A stretch of DNA of 36,342 bases, taken from NCBI GenBank assembly GCA_003509895.1, contig DOMJ01000004.1:1-36342 (forward strand), in the 5' to 3' direction. Positions 36,255 through 36,342 of this stretch are shown here, piece by piece. Numbering within the stretch: position 1 is the first letter of the stretch; the number at the start of each line of letters is the position of its first letter. Position numbers and translations under genes: made by a program. Below the pieces are notes generated by a model. The model was given only the letters and a program-made list of their open reading frames with translations, did no database searches and was not told where the DNA came from. This DNA is from Candidatus Uhrbacteria bacterium (GTDB taxonomy: Bacteria; Patescibacteriota; Patescibacteriia; UBA9934; UBA11717).

Positions 36255-36342
36255 GAAAAACCATGTGTCCTACTCCCTGCAGGAAGACTCTCGTCAACTC
36301 TTCGCGTCGCTGCAGGGGTGTGCCAACGTTTACGATTTGTTC

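Noticed and set aside
35920..36297. 125-codon minus frame upstream of nrdJ
   Set aside because: The frame crosses the dispersed palindromic repeat and the 11-bp inverted repeat and has no family resemblance; only the short 3' part with an SD was kept as a weak candidate.
35788..36342. Cobalamin riboswitch or NrdR boxes before nrdJ
   Set aside because: Expected for class II reductases, but neither a recognisable B12-box core nor a palindromic NrdR pair was found on reading the strand.

Overview
The window looks like a chromosomal segment of a Candidate Phyla Radiation (Patescibacteria, Parcubacteria-like) bacterium. This is an inference from gene content: a DPHGD-type type IV secretion ATPase with the layout common in that group, a short HrcA, a class II (B12-dependent) ribonucleotide reductase, compact cell-wall genes, and several small unrecognised proteins. 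There is no rRNA and no CRISPR array. One intact tRNA, Glu(CTC), is present.

Layout. 1-1978 (minus): the 5' part of a membrane-anchored secretion/conjugation ATPase behind a small helical gene. 2095-3003 (plus): CorA, convergent with cysS (3037-4413) across a shared terminator. 4454-4937 (minus): two tandem GC-rich, apparently non-coding units, each with a promoter and a terminator. 5004-6860: a five-segment membrane protein and a short Hsp70-family protein. 6889-11620 (minus): a sugar/surface-type cluster of epimerase, methyltransferase, APH-type kinase, guanylate-kinase-like NTPase, NUDIX hydrolase and GT4 glycosyltransferase. 11633-11806: a 57-residue ORF. 11875-17245: the heat-shock block hrcA-grpE-dnaK-(unknown membrane-anchored gene) and dnaJ, with a degenerate CIRCE at its head. 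17363-17698: a two-segment K+ channel. 17939-18808 (plus): a GC-rich orphan gene. 18882-20984: a rearranged tRNA-Glu locus with tRNA fragments, a truncated GIY-YIG nuclease, a 147-bp direct repeat and a membrane-protein gene. 20919-22106: two small GC-rich genes, one exported. 22197-28751 (minus): a CPA2 antiporter, a Hanks-type kinase, MurF and a FtsI-like transpeptidase, nearly abutting. 28913-31060 (plus): a very GC-rich 715-residue protein with a possible MYG1/DHH-like N-terminus. 31141-35787 (minus): a lipoprotein, a DUF5665-like protein, a 39-residue ORF, a nucleoside deoxyribosyltransferase-like protein and NrdJ. 35788-36342: the nrdJ leader region.

Two gene architectures alternate. 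Housekeeping-type genes mostly have an extended -10 (TGN followed by TATACT, TATAAT or a close variant) 6-11 nt before the start codon and no Shine-Dalgarno, which suggests leaderless mRNAs. A second group (Hsp70-like, guanylate-kinase-like, the 17939, 21591 and 28913 genes, the two ncRNA-like units and the tRNA) has TTGAC-type -35 boxes with 17-bp spacing. Its protein genes have strong AGGAG-type ribosome binding sites, and some have private terminators and GC-rich coding sequence. This second set looks like self-contained cassettes laid over a leaderless genome.
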